This document shows positions 21,007 to 31,531 of a DNA stretch of 64,000 nt, in pieces. The notes beneath the pieces are model-generated. The model searched no databases and was not told the origin of the DNA. It saw only the letters and a list, made by a program, of their open reading frames with translations. The position numbers were made by a program, and so were the translations under genes. Source of the DNA: Symmetrospora coprosmae. Its lineage: Eukaryota; Basidiomycota; Cystobasidiomycetes; Symmetrosporaceae. The number at the start of each line of letters is the position of its first letter. The first letter of the stretch is position 1. The stretch is from positions 868,001 to 932,000 of the forward strand of contig VUYT01000001.1 of assembly GCA_008802785.1 (NCBI GenBank), written 5' to 3'.

Positions 21007-24000
21007 ATGCGCCTTCCAAGAGCAGTGAGCTTGCTGCAGCTGCGTTCGCGCTCACTGCCTGTCCGGCGCCTTCCCTCCCAGACCCTTCAGCTCGCGACGT
21101 GCTCCTTCTGCTCTGCGTCATCAGCAGCAGCGGCAGCAGCGCGCGGGCCATGTCACGCGACCGCAAGAGGAGCTCTTCGCGGTCAAGCAAGCAGCAGCCG
21201 TCGGGCGGCATCCGCATCAGCAGCAGCAGCATCCGCGTCGCCCAGTAGCTTTATTTTGTTACAGTCTACCGCCTTCTCCACGACTGCCTCGGCGAACTGG
21301 AGATCCAGGGAGGAGCGCCAGGCAGCGCTGCACCGCAACGATGATGCGCCTCCCATCCTAGAACGGCGAAGGCGGCGTCAGGAACAGCACGAGCTCCGGC
21401 TGCAAGCTGGCCAATCCGATACTGCAAGCTACGCGAGGGGCTCTGGCTATCCCTCCAGCGAACGCAGCAGCAGGAGAAGCCAGTATGGCGACAGGCCGAC
21501 TCGTCCGAGCCCTCCTGTCCCGAAAAAGCGAGAGCGCCCAATTCAACACCCTCTAGGCGTATTTGACAGCACCGATGCACCGCAATACAGCCGAAGCAGT
21601 GCTCCGCGTCGCTCTGAAGCTCCGGAGACGCCTCCGACTATCTCTGCTTTCCCTGCGGGACGGCCCACGCGCGACCAAACGCCTGCCCAGCGAGAAGCAG
21701 TCCGCCAAACGAGGCAGGACATCTCGAAGAAGGTCAAGCTCTCGCTTGTGAGTGCTGATGATACTATCCGAAAGTGCAGAGTCGCGTGATAGGGCAGCGC
21801 TGAGTGCCAATCGAGGTCCCACGCAGGACGCCGTCAAGAATCTGCCCGAATTGACAGACGAGGACTTCTCCGAGATATACGCCGATCTGCTGCAGTACGA
21901 CCGGGCTCCAGCGTCGCCGTCACAGCTGGCCCAGCTAGCAGATCCGCTAGCTGCTTCGGATGGCCAGCAGCAGCAGCGGCAGCTCGCAGGACCGCGAAGG
22001 TCATCCGCGCTCGACTTCGACGATGCGTGCAATCGGAGCTTGGCAGAGCAAAAGGCGAGACGACCCATCAGGGAGCGACTGCATGAGCTCAAAGCGAGGC
22101 TGGAAAGGCGGACGGAGGGATTGAGTCGGGAGAAGCTGGGCAGCTCCGCATATTTCGACGAAACGCAACAGCCGGGGATTGTTTCGGAGAATCACGAAGA
22201 TGCCGCTGTCGGCAGTCTAACTCGTCAACTCAGGGGCGCACAGAGCATTGCCCGTCAACCACGGAGCGATAGGGCCGCATCGAGAGCCTCGGACCGCACA
22301 GATTCTGAAACGCGACAGATCATCGCCATGCTAGAGCAGCTCCTATCTTCTAGTGGGACTTCCTCTTCTGCCTCAGTTACTACGCTAGACGGCAGCGTCG
22401 ACACAATCACTAGTGGGCAGAGTGACCACGGCCGCAGGGTCAACCTCGCTACCTCGCAAGAATGGGCGGCACTGGCTCTGAGCGCTGCAAGGGACGCTAA
22501 TGGTGAAGACATCTTCGGAGTGCTGGACTTGATGCAGGTGTGTGCAGCCCAGCTTGCGCAATTACGCGGCGCCCTCTGTGCTGTAGACATGTCAGCTCGC
22601 TGACACGCCCCGGCGACCAACAGCGCGCAAAGGTCGATGTTACGCAAGAACTGTTGACAGCCGTCATTCGCATACTGCCCAAGGGAGTCTCGAAAGACTT
22701 CGTACCAGCCTTTCTGGCATTCGCAAATCAAGGTCAGTACCAGCTCGTTGCGGATACTAGACGATCTGAGCTGACAGAGTTGTCGTCAATGACCCTGCTT
22801 TGTCCTCAAACATAGCGAAATTACCACTGTCTGGCGCCCTGCATCACGAGCTCGTCGTGTCGCTCCTCCGCACCTCCCCGGTTACGCCCACCACCATAGT
22901 CCAGGCGGAGCGGTATCTGCGCTCTCTCGAAAGTGCCTCGACGCCCGCTCTACCCGAGACATACGGCCTAGTGCTCCTCACGATTCTTCAGCACCGTCAC
23001 CTGCTCCCGAACCCGCGCGAGCGCGCCTGGAGCCTGTACGGACACGTCCGGCTCGTCGCGCACCCTGCTGCCAGCCGCGAGATCTTCGACGCCATGATTT
23101 ACGCATGCAGCCTCGAGGGCGCCATTGCGCCCGAGCGCGCACTGGATCTGTTCGTAGAGATGCTCTCGCTCGGCCATGCGCCCGGCTACGCGACGTACCA
23201 CGCGCTCATCCGGACGTGCGCGCGAGCCAGAGACGACACGTTCTACGCCGAAGCGCTTCGCCTCCTCCGCGAGCTGCTTGACCGCGGCTTTCGGCCGGAA
23301 AAGGATATCTGGGACGCACTCCTCCAGGGCGCAAAGCCGAGAGGGGACCTTGCGCGTGCGAAGTGGATCGTGGGGACCATGCTCCGCCTTTCGCGCGAGG
23401 AACACGAGCTCTCGAGCATGGCGACTTCGGATACTGGCGAGAAGTTCTCTGCGAGCGCGCTTCAACCGGACGACAGAACTATCAGTAACCTCTTCCTTAC
23501 GTACGCAACGTATAGCAGATTCCCTATACGTCCCTCAGCGCAAAGAACGGGCCGCAAGGCGCTGAAAGAGGTCAATGCGGAGGTTACTCAAGATACCGTT
23601 GTGGGACAGCCGGTGCTGTCGCGGTCATCAGACGAGCCAGGCGAGTTAGACGCACTCGAGATGCGTTCAGAGGATACCTTGAATGGGATAACTGTCGATG
23701 CAGCGGCTGCTGCTGAGCAAGTGACAGGCATCGCGGGGGATGAGCCTGCAGCGGCTTTCGCGGGAGGGGTCCAACCGGAGCATGACCCAGCAGAAGCGGA
23801 CTCTGAGACAGCAGAACAGGAGCTCGAACTCGGCACCGCCCCTCGCAGCCAGCCCGATCGTCTCCTCCTTGACACTCCGCTGCCAGCCGACAAATCACAG
23901 GCGATCGGGCAAGCGACGGATCTTTTCGCCGCCATCTTGGAATCCCATAAACTGGACAGTGCGCCTCTGCACGAGCCCGACAGCGGCCTCGAGCTCGAAG

Positions 24001-25327
24001 TTCGCGATAGCCTGCGGGGCCTTGTGCGACAGGAGGCGACGGTGCAGAGTCTCGAGGCCGAGCGGGAGCGGGTGGCTCGCTCAAGGGACTCTTCCGCTGC
24101 TGCTGATGGCGGCGACGACAGCACGAATGTCTCGCCCATCCTTGCTCGTGTGCCAATCACCTCCCACCTGCTCAACAGCTACCTGACGGTTCTGCACGCA
24201 CACGCGCCCGCCTGGCGATCGTACGGCTTATTCCTGCGCGCATACGCCGAGTACGGCGTTTCGCCCGACCACCATACGTGGGAGATCCTCTTTGACAAGC
24301 TCAATGCGAGCGCCAAAGTTCGCTTCTGGGCCGTACGGAAGGCGCGTCTGCTGTTTGCCGAGTGGCGAGAGTGGGCGGAAACCGCTTTGCGTGAGGAGGA
24401 GCAAAAGGAGGACGGGGCGAGAGGGATGTGGTGGAATCGGCATATTGCAACGATGTGGTCGAGAATGATCGAGATGGAGGCGAGGTGGGTCTTCTCGATG
24501 TGAAGTCTCTCCTGATTCGGAGCAGCTGATGACCTGGCCGAATTCGGACTCTGTCGCTCAGGTCCCATAGCATACGGAGTACCGGGCATGAAGGAGACGG
24601 CGGAGATACTTCGGCTACGCCCTACCTCGACAGTGCAATGGAGCTCTTCCAGGAATTCACGCGGCGCTACCCGCCACAGCAGCTGGTTGAGTACGCTCGG
24701 CATCTGACAGAGGCTGGTAGTGATGCGACTCCCATGGGCGAGCTCGAACAAGGCGGACGTGCACCCGGCTATCTCGGCGAGATGTCGTCGTTTCTGTATC
24801 CCGAAACCAGCGATTATTTCCCGCCCCGTGCTTCTTCCTCGCAGACCAACGGTGCAGACGAGGATGACCGCCCACTGGCGGCTGCGCCCAGCGGCCCACT
24901 GCGCCGTACGGCGACACGTCCAGCCTCGTCGGCGGGCGACGAGAGCTACCCGCCGCACTTTACGCTGAAGGAGGTGTACCTCCTCTTTCACCGCCTGCGC
25001 GAAATGGAGGACCGCAAGCGTAGCCAGGCCGTCACGCGCACCTTGCTAAAGTACGACAAGGCACTCAAGCAGCTGCAGAATCTGCGCGCGGCGCGCAGGG
25101 ATGGCGAGCGGGACCGCGAGAAGGTGGAAGTCCGGAGAGACCTCGTGCATGTTCGGGGCAGGGTCTCGTCGCCGGAAAGGAAGAAGGAGACGCGCACACC
25201 CCCGACAGGGCGACTCCCGCACCAGGGCGGGAATGAAGGAAGAAAAGCCGCTTTGTCACGGCAGGTGTATCACGAGCATCTCTCTGGAAATGAGGACAGA
25301 GATGCTCGAGGCTTGGGCGAGATCTAG
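21007..25327 (+). CDS. Large mitochondrial PPR-like protein
   Basis: Predicted exons are 21007-21747, 21827-22537, 22624-22732, 22780-24484 and 24562-25327 (1,343 residues). The N terminus (MRLPRAVSLLQLRSRSLPVR) is Arg- and Ser-rich with no acidic residues, a typical mitochondrial presequence. After a long polar region, exon 4 encodes helical pairs in the PPR style, for example REIFDAMIYACSLEGAI, ATYHALIRTCARARDDT and PEKDIWDALLQGAKPRGD. A conserved-looking C-terminal block reads FTLKEVYLLFHRLREMEDRK. Fungal mitochondrial PPR proteins stabilise or activate specific organellar mRNAs, so a role in mitochondrial gene expression is inferred. I cannot assign a yeast orthologue. The acceptor at 22779 and the 47-nt intron before it were chosen to keep the frame. 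Confidence 0.72.
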
Positions 25328-25705
25328 ATGCTATCCGGGTGTAGAGCAGTGGTTCGTGCATTGCTTGGCAGATGCTCTGTTGTTGTATGCTTGCGATTGC
25401 GATGCAGGTAGAAAAAGCACACATCTCGAATCAGCAGCGGCGGTCGAGGTGCGGGCGGCTGGCTGATGAAGTGGAACAAATGTAGCAGGGGTTGGTGTAA
25501 CGAGAGCAGACTAGGATCAGATGAGGTACACAAACGACAGGGTATACTATGTGAGCCGATTCAGCGAAACGCGCAAGATGAGTGCGACTCTGCATCACGG
25601 GAGAGAAGGTGTAAAAGGGTCAGTCAGTTCGCCACCGCGCAGATACGTCACCCATCTCATACTCACACGAAAGAAGAGACCAGAGTGCCGGCAGCGGGAT
25701 TGTAT
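25328..25705. other. Convergent 3' intergenic region
   Basis: This lies between the stop codons of the PPR-like gene (plus) and PAM18 (minus) and holds both 3' UTRs. No gene or repeat is recognised. Confidence 0.45.
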
Positions 25706-26215
25706 TTACGCCCTGACCTGCCTGTCGAGCATGTCCTTTGCCTCGTTGACTTTTCCTGCTAGGTACGGGCTTCCACCTCGATCTGGGTGGTTTGCCAGCA
25801 TGATGCGCCGGTGGGCATCCTTGATCTTTGCTTTCGAGAGGTCGCGCTCTCTGCGTGTGTATATGCAGAGGAGACAAGAGCGTCAATCGCTGCTCCGCGA
25901 TATGGCAACCCGGCTCTTGGATGTAGAGAATGTCGTCGCCCACCTCAATCCGAGAATGTGAGCCGCTTCCTTCCTGTCCATCTTGCTCTGGAACCCTCCC
26001 ACGATCCATTCTTGCCCGTTGGTGGCCTTCCCATAGCGCGCGGATGCGCTCGTCGCTGCGCTACCGCCTGCTCCGCCTGCCACTGCCGCGTTGCCTGCTA
26101 TGCTCTGCATCAATGGCGACAGCCGTGCGCCGTTCCGCGCTGCTGTCCGAAGACCCATCCGTAGCGCTGTCCCTGCTGCCAGCAAGGCGCCCGCTCCAAC
26201 GAGGACTGTGGCCAT
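25706..26215 (-). CDS. PAM18: Mitochondrial import motor J-protein Pam18/Tim14
   Basis: Predicted exons (minus) are 26215-25944 and 25850-25706 (138 residues). The N-terminal part has a short hydrophobic segment ([20 protein letters not shown]) for the inner membrane. The motif [20 protein letters not shown] is the hallmark entry to the Pam18 J domain. The J domain continues [20 protein letters not shown] with the catalytic HPD at residues 112-114 ([14 protein letters not shown]). It ends [15 protein letters not shown], as is usual for this family. Pam18 stimulates matrix Hsp70 in the TIM23 presequence import motor. The single intron removes 93 nt and joins ILGLR to ERDLS. The next gene upstream, transcribed divergently, encodes the Mim1-domain protein. 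Confidence 0.94.
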
Positions 26216-26896
26216 GCTCTGCTGTCAGATGCGATGATTTGGTTTGAGGTGAAGTGGTTCTCGCTGGATATTTGAGGTGTTGCGTAGGAAGAAGAGGCAA
26301 TGTCGTGTATCTTATCTGCCTCTCTTTCGAAAATGTTCGCCGGCTGTGTGCGCATCCATCCTGCTTCGCCCGGGGCCGCGGGGGTTGGCGCGTGTGAGAT
26401 GCCTCCACTCTCGCTTTTCACCTAATTTGACTACTGTACACAGCAAGAGTAGTACGCCCACTTTTCAACGAGCAGCAGCATCATCCGGCATCATCCATTG
26501 CAGCAGTCGGCGTCGGCATCATCCTCGGCAGCAGGCAGAAGGACGGGCAGACGGGACTGCGACTGGGCAAGCACCAGTGCAAGTGCAGCGTCATTCCGAC
26601 AGCCCGCGGAGAGCAGCTCCAGCGACCACTGGCTGGCAGCACAGCGGGACGTGTGCGTGTGAGGGCATATCGGCCAGCTTCTTCAAGGGCACCCTGCTGC
26701 CTGGCGTGCATCAGCTCCCTCCTTCTTTGACGACATCCGTAAGTCCGTGTGACGCAGGATCCGCCCTCGCCCTTTTTTTGCGACTCTCTTCGCTCAAGGG
26801 CAAGGAGGCCGGGAGCAAGCAGGCTATAACGGGCACGGTGCTGAGTGACAATCGATGCTCTGTGACTCTGCTCGCTCACTCTGAGCAGCTCCAGAC
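26216..26896. promoter_or_regulatory. Divergent intergenic region PAM18 / Mim1-domain gene
   Basis: These 681 bp contain the promoters of both genes. Open frames on both strands (for example 26277-26900) have no recognisable protein character. A short first non-coding exon of the Mim1-domain gene could lie here. Confidence 0.4.
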
Positions 26897-29800
26897 ATGA
26901 CGCTTCACGCCGACGTGCCAGAGTTCGTCCCTTCCTCGGCAGCAGCGCCTCCCTTCATCCCGTCCTCCGCGTCCCTGTCATCCCTGGCCCCGCCCAACGA
27001 GCACGGTAGTACAAGAGGCAGGAAGCTTTCCGCCTCTTCAGCATCCTCCAGCCACACTGGAGCAGGAGAAGGGTCCACACACCTAGCCCGCTCAATCTCG
27101 TCCAGCTCGAACGGCGCCGGCGAGACTTCCTCTCAGGGCGGTCATGCCAGGTCGCACTCGGTCCCTCACCATTCGGCCAACAGAGGTGGGAGCATCCCTC
27201 GAGGAGCTTCTCGTGAGTGCATACCGGCTCCTTCGAGCCCGTCTGCGGAATCGGCTTCAGCTGACGTCGGCGTTCTGAATCTCCACTTCCAATAAGGGGG
27301 ACGCGGATCTGGCAGGGGAGGATCAACCCGATGCGGCGGCCGCGGCGGAAGCGCTGCCGGAAGTGGTCATGGAGCAAGCGCAAGCCAGTCGCACATCCCT
27401 GTCCCTCGCCATGCCGCCGCCAGCCTGCCGGCTTCAGTCTCCCAGCCTTCCGTGAAGCTAGACAGTGTGGACGAATTTCCGGCGCTCGGCGGGGGTACTG
27501 CACCTGCGCACCACCCAACAGGACCGTCCACCTCGCCCGTTCACCCAAGTAGTAGCGCCCCAGCTGCAGCTGAGCAGACTGACGCAGCTGCGACATCGCC
27601 GACGGCAGAGAAAGACGCTCCCGCCCACAGTACCGTCGTCGAAAGCGGGATGCGCAAGTCAATCTCTTTCGCTCGTATCGTCGCGCCAGCGCCGCCGAGC
27701 AAGCCAGAGTCGTCGCAACCCTCGTCTACGACAGCCTCCTCGCCCACGACCGCTTCACCGGCACCATCGCCCGCCTTTGCCCAGATCGCCTCAAACCGAG
27801 GGCCAAGGTCAATCTCGGCCGAGTCCACGTCCTCCGCTTCGACCTCAACCACACCGTCTTCGGGCTTCTCGGGCCACTCGTCCGGTAGACCAAGCGAACA
27901 GCCAGTCTCGCCGAGAGAAACTGGTCTCGAGGCGTCTGTTTCGGCCATTGCGCTCTCCGATCAGAGTAAAGGGCATGGGCAGACCGCTGTGAAGGGCAAG
28001 AAGGTACAAAAGAACCAGCAGGGCGACATGCACGCCAGCGCGGCGTATGGCAAGGACCGCGATCCGTTGACCGTCGTGCCGCCGCAGCACAACGAGCGAC
28101 CCCACTTCGAGCCACGACACGACGCATCGCAGCGCTCCCCTCGTCTGCCAGAGCCAGCGCCGCACCCGCCCTATCAGGCCCAGATGCAGCCTCCCCTTCC
28201 CGTGCAGCCTGCGCTTACGCCGCTGCAGATCGCCTTCATTGAGCAAAATGGTCTCGCCGTCGAAGGGTTGCCCAACCTTGCCGGCTCGAGTTTTGCTATA
28301 CAGTCGCTGCACGACTATTACGGCCAACCGGCTGCGGCCGCTCCTGGAGGACCAGCCGAGGGCGGCATGACGCGCTCGGCTTCGCAGGGGCAGGGTCTGA
28401 CAAAGAAGCAGAAGAAGGCGCAGAAAGCGCAGGAAGAGCAGTGGCGGCTGTATCAGCAGCAGCAGCAGCAGTACTACGATTTCAACGCGCAGCAGCAGGG
28501 ACCGCATGGCCAGCAAGGGTCGCAGCCATATCAGCCGAGCCGCGACCGCCACAGCGCCCCTCACTCGCCAAACAGCTCCTTCCACTTCCACGCCGATGCG
28601 CCGGCGTTCACTCCGCATGCGCACCCGAGCCTGCACGCTGACGCAAAGGAGTTCCAACCGAGTTCCGCGCGTTCTAAAGATGGTGCATCTCTGCACGAGC
28701 GGAGCCCGCACGAAGAGCCAGTGCCGGAAACGCAGATTGAGAAGCTTGATTCGCAAGATACCAAGGATGCAGTGCGAGAGGCGGATGCTGCTGTGCCCGA
28801 CCGGGACGAGCGGAATGACCTGCCCAATGGGCACGATCCCGTCAGCTACGACGCGAATGAGAAACCCAAAGCTAAAGACGCGGAAGCAATGTCCCAGTCA
28901 GCTGCAGATGGCGCAGAGGTGCTTGACGCAGTCTCTGAGGATGCTGCAAAGCCGGAGCAGGAAAATCCCGTCTCTGAGCACAACGAGGACGTCGCGCAAG
29001 CGCAGGACGCCGAGATCGCCACAAACGAGCAAACGCCGCTAGAACTCAAGTCTGAGCAGGAACAGCAAGAGGCTGGCTTGCCGGATGCGCAGACGATTCT
29101 GCAAGCGGATGAGGATATTCCAGATGCAAGCGATCGAGACGATCTGCCTGCTGGCCATTCGCAGGAGGCCTACGATGAGGACGAGCAGCCCAAAGCATCG
29201 ATTGATGGGCCGGCTACAGAGACTGTCGATGCTGCGGATGCCGACGTTAGGGACGATGCGCCTGCCGATGCCCTAGAGGCGACTTCAGAGCAGGAAGCCG
29301 TCCCTCAGCAGGAGCTACCAAACAAAGAAGAGAGTGAGCAGCTTACCGACAGCACTAGTGCTCTGGCCAATGGTGACAGTGCCTTTGCTACGAGCGAAGC
29401 GGCCCAATCATCCGTTTCATCTCCTCCACATTCGACCTTCTCACTCCTCCCGCCCGTCTCAGTTGAGGACGTCCTCGACAAGGCTCTCGACTTTGTCGGA
29501 CTCGGTAACAGCAAGGAAGATGAGGCTAAAGAGGATGCAGAAGAGTCGCAGAAAGCTGTCGAGTCAGCCTCATCACCTACCGAGGCGAAGAGCAACCTCG
29601 ACGAGCTTGACCTCGATACCGAGGACGCTCAGCCGGATGAAGCACAGGCTCCGGCCCAGCACGACGTTGCAGAAGCACCGACCGCATACGATGCAAAAGC
29701 CAACATTGACAAGCTCGACTTGCCGACCGATGATGTACGAGACCAGGAGGTCTCGAGCAGCGAGCCTGCTGTCTTCCAGGAGACTGACAGCAGCAGCCTG

Positions 29801-31182
29801 CCCACCAACGACGACTTGCCGTCGCCGCGCAATTATCTGCACGAGTCTTCTGCCTCGGGGTCCACCCCGGCAGACTTCGACATTTCCAAGCACTCTATGT
29901 CTCCTAGCGAGGTCGAGGAGTCGCTCATGGCCCCCGCAGGAGGCGCTACAAACGGGCAGCACCTTGATCAGGAGCTAGCTAGTGCCACCGCCAGCTCGGA
30001 AGCGGCTGCCTCCTCTCCTAGCAAGCTGGCACTGAGCATTGGCCCTGATTGGGAAGTCATCTCTTCCTCGGACGAACGATGCACTGTCGAGAATGGCGGG
30101 ACAGAGGTCGACGACGGAGAAGAGACGGAGAATGATGACGCGGACCGCAGCACGCGCTCAGCAGCGCCTTCGCCTCAGCTGCCGCCATCTGACCTCCCGA
30201 AGACATCCTCGCCCTCATCGACGCGTCCGACGTCCATCGCCATTCCCCCTCCAGTTATCGTTTCGCCCTCGTCGCCCATGATCGCCACCTTCCCTGGCGG
30301 CGAAGCAGCGACTGGCAGCCCCGGCAGTAGGCGGTCATCGGTCGCACCTGTGCCGACCACGCCGAAACCGCTGGCCGACCCGCAAGCGGGACAGCTGGAC
30401 CGTCCCAGCCACACTCGAACGGCTAGCGAGTCAGAGCGGCAGCAGGCTCAGCGCCTAGTGCAGGAACTGCGGTCCGAGCCCCCTACACCGGCAGGAGAAG
30501 CGGACAAGGAGAACATCCCGCCGATGCAGGTTCCTACTACCCCACCGGTCGGTGGCGCAGCCGATGTCAGCGCAGATGGCGAGTTCCGCTTTGACGTATC
30601 GGCACTGGGGAATAGCGCGAAGCGCAAGCGCAGCAAGAAGGATGAACGCGTCCCTGGCGCCATGGACGAGGACGGCGAGGACGACAAGAAAAAGCGCCGG
30701 CAGGACGATGCGGACATGCCAGACAAGGATGGCGCCGAGGGCGGCGATGACCAAGGTGGTGAGAAGGAGGCGCCTTCGCTCACGCTGTCGATCTTCTCCG
30801 GATCGATCGTCTCGCGCAAGAGCCTTGTGCTGTCCGTGTTGGCCAGTCTTGGAATCAATATTCTGCTTCCGTTCGTCAACGGAATCATGCTTGGTAAGTG
30901 AATGGAACATGCGCAGTGGTTCAAGTCGACTGATCACAATTTTGGGTGCTCACAGGCTTCGGCGAAATTGTTGCTCGAGACTGGGTCGGACCACTCCTCG
31001 GTTTTGGCAGGCGTCCAGCGCGAGACGAACCAGCTCGTGGTCTGGGCCGCTTCAGTACCGCCGGATTGGGTCTCCGCGGCTCTGGCCGAGGCGGAGCGCA
31101 GGATGTCCCGGGAAACGCAGCAGCCAAGACGGCAGCAGAGACCGTCGCCGGGGAAGTTGCGCAGGCCGCCCAGCTGGAGTGA
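26897..31182 (+). CDS. Long disordered protein with PAM2-like motifs and C-terminal Mim1 domain
   Basis: Predicted exons are 26897-27212, 27297-30893 and 30956-31182 (1,379 residues). The last exon joins LLPFVNGIMLG to FGEIVARDW. The combined segment (about residues 1291-1325) matches the single TM and GxFGE block of yeast Mim1, which I recall as NLLLPFLNGMMLGFGELFA. Mim1 inserts alpha-helical and Tom proteins into the mitochondrial outer membrane and is normally about 110 residues. Here it follows some 1,280 disordered residues. Those contain an RG-rich stretch after exon 1, the motif DEFPALGG, a poly-Gln run, acidic repeats, a basic KKKRRQD patch, and three PAM2-like motifs: LHADVPEFVP (residues 3-12), FHADAPAFTP (536-545) and LHADAKEFQP (551-560). 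PAM2 motifs bind the MLLE domain of poly(A)-binding protein. Function beyond Mim1 homology is inference. Confidence 0.8.
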
Positions 31183-31531
31183 TCCGCAAGAACCGCCAAC
31201 GACCGCAACTAGAATACACGATATGCTATGCCAGCAGAGCCACGAATGTATTTCCTCCCAACTCCCTCGTTAGTACTCACAGATAGATGCCTCGCTGCAG
31301 AAACGCCATACAACCAACAGATGGGACCACCATTTTCCCCTTTTCGAAAGGCACACCTCTTCGTTCCTCCCTTTTTCTATCTGTCAATGGCGGCCGCAGA
31401 TAATCGTGGTGTATCATTAGTTCTCATCCATCGTCCCTTGTTTGCCGGAATGTGCAAAGCCTTGACGCGAAGTCCAGCCTTGCCGTGCTTACAATGACCC
31501 AGGTACATCTCGAGTAACGGCAGCTCGTAAG
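31183..31531. other. Convergent 3' intergenic region
   Basis: These 349 bp lie between the stops of the Mim1-domain gene (plus) and the bestrophin-like gene (minus) and hold both 3' UTRs. Pyrimidine-rich stretches occur near 31325-31385. No gene is seen. Confidence 0.45.

Noticed and set aside
27845-28834. 329-residue minus-strand open frame
   Set aside because: It is antisense to the Mim1-domain gene, with Arg/Leu-rich composition typical of the shadow frame of a Gln/Ser/Ala-rich coding region.
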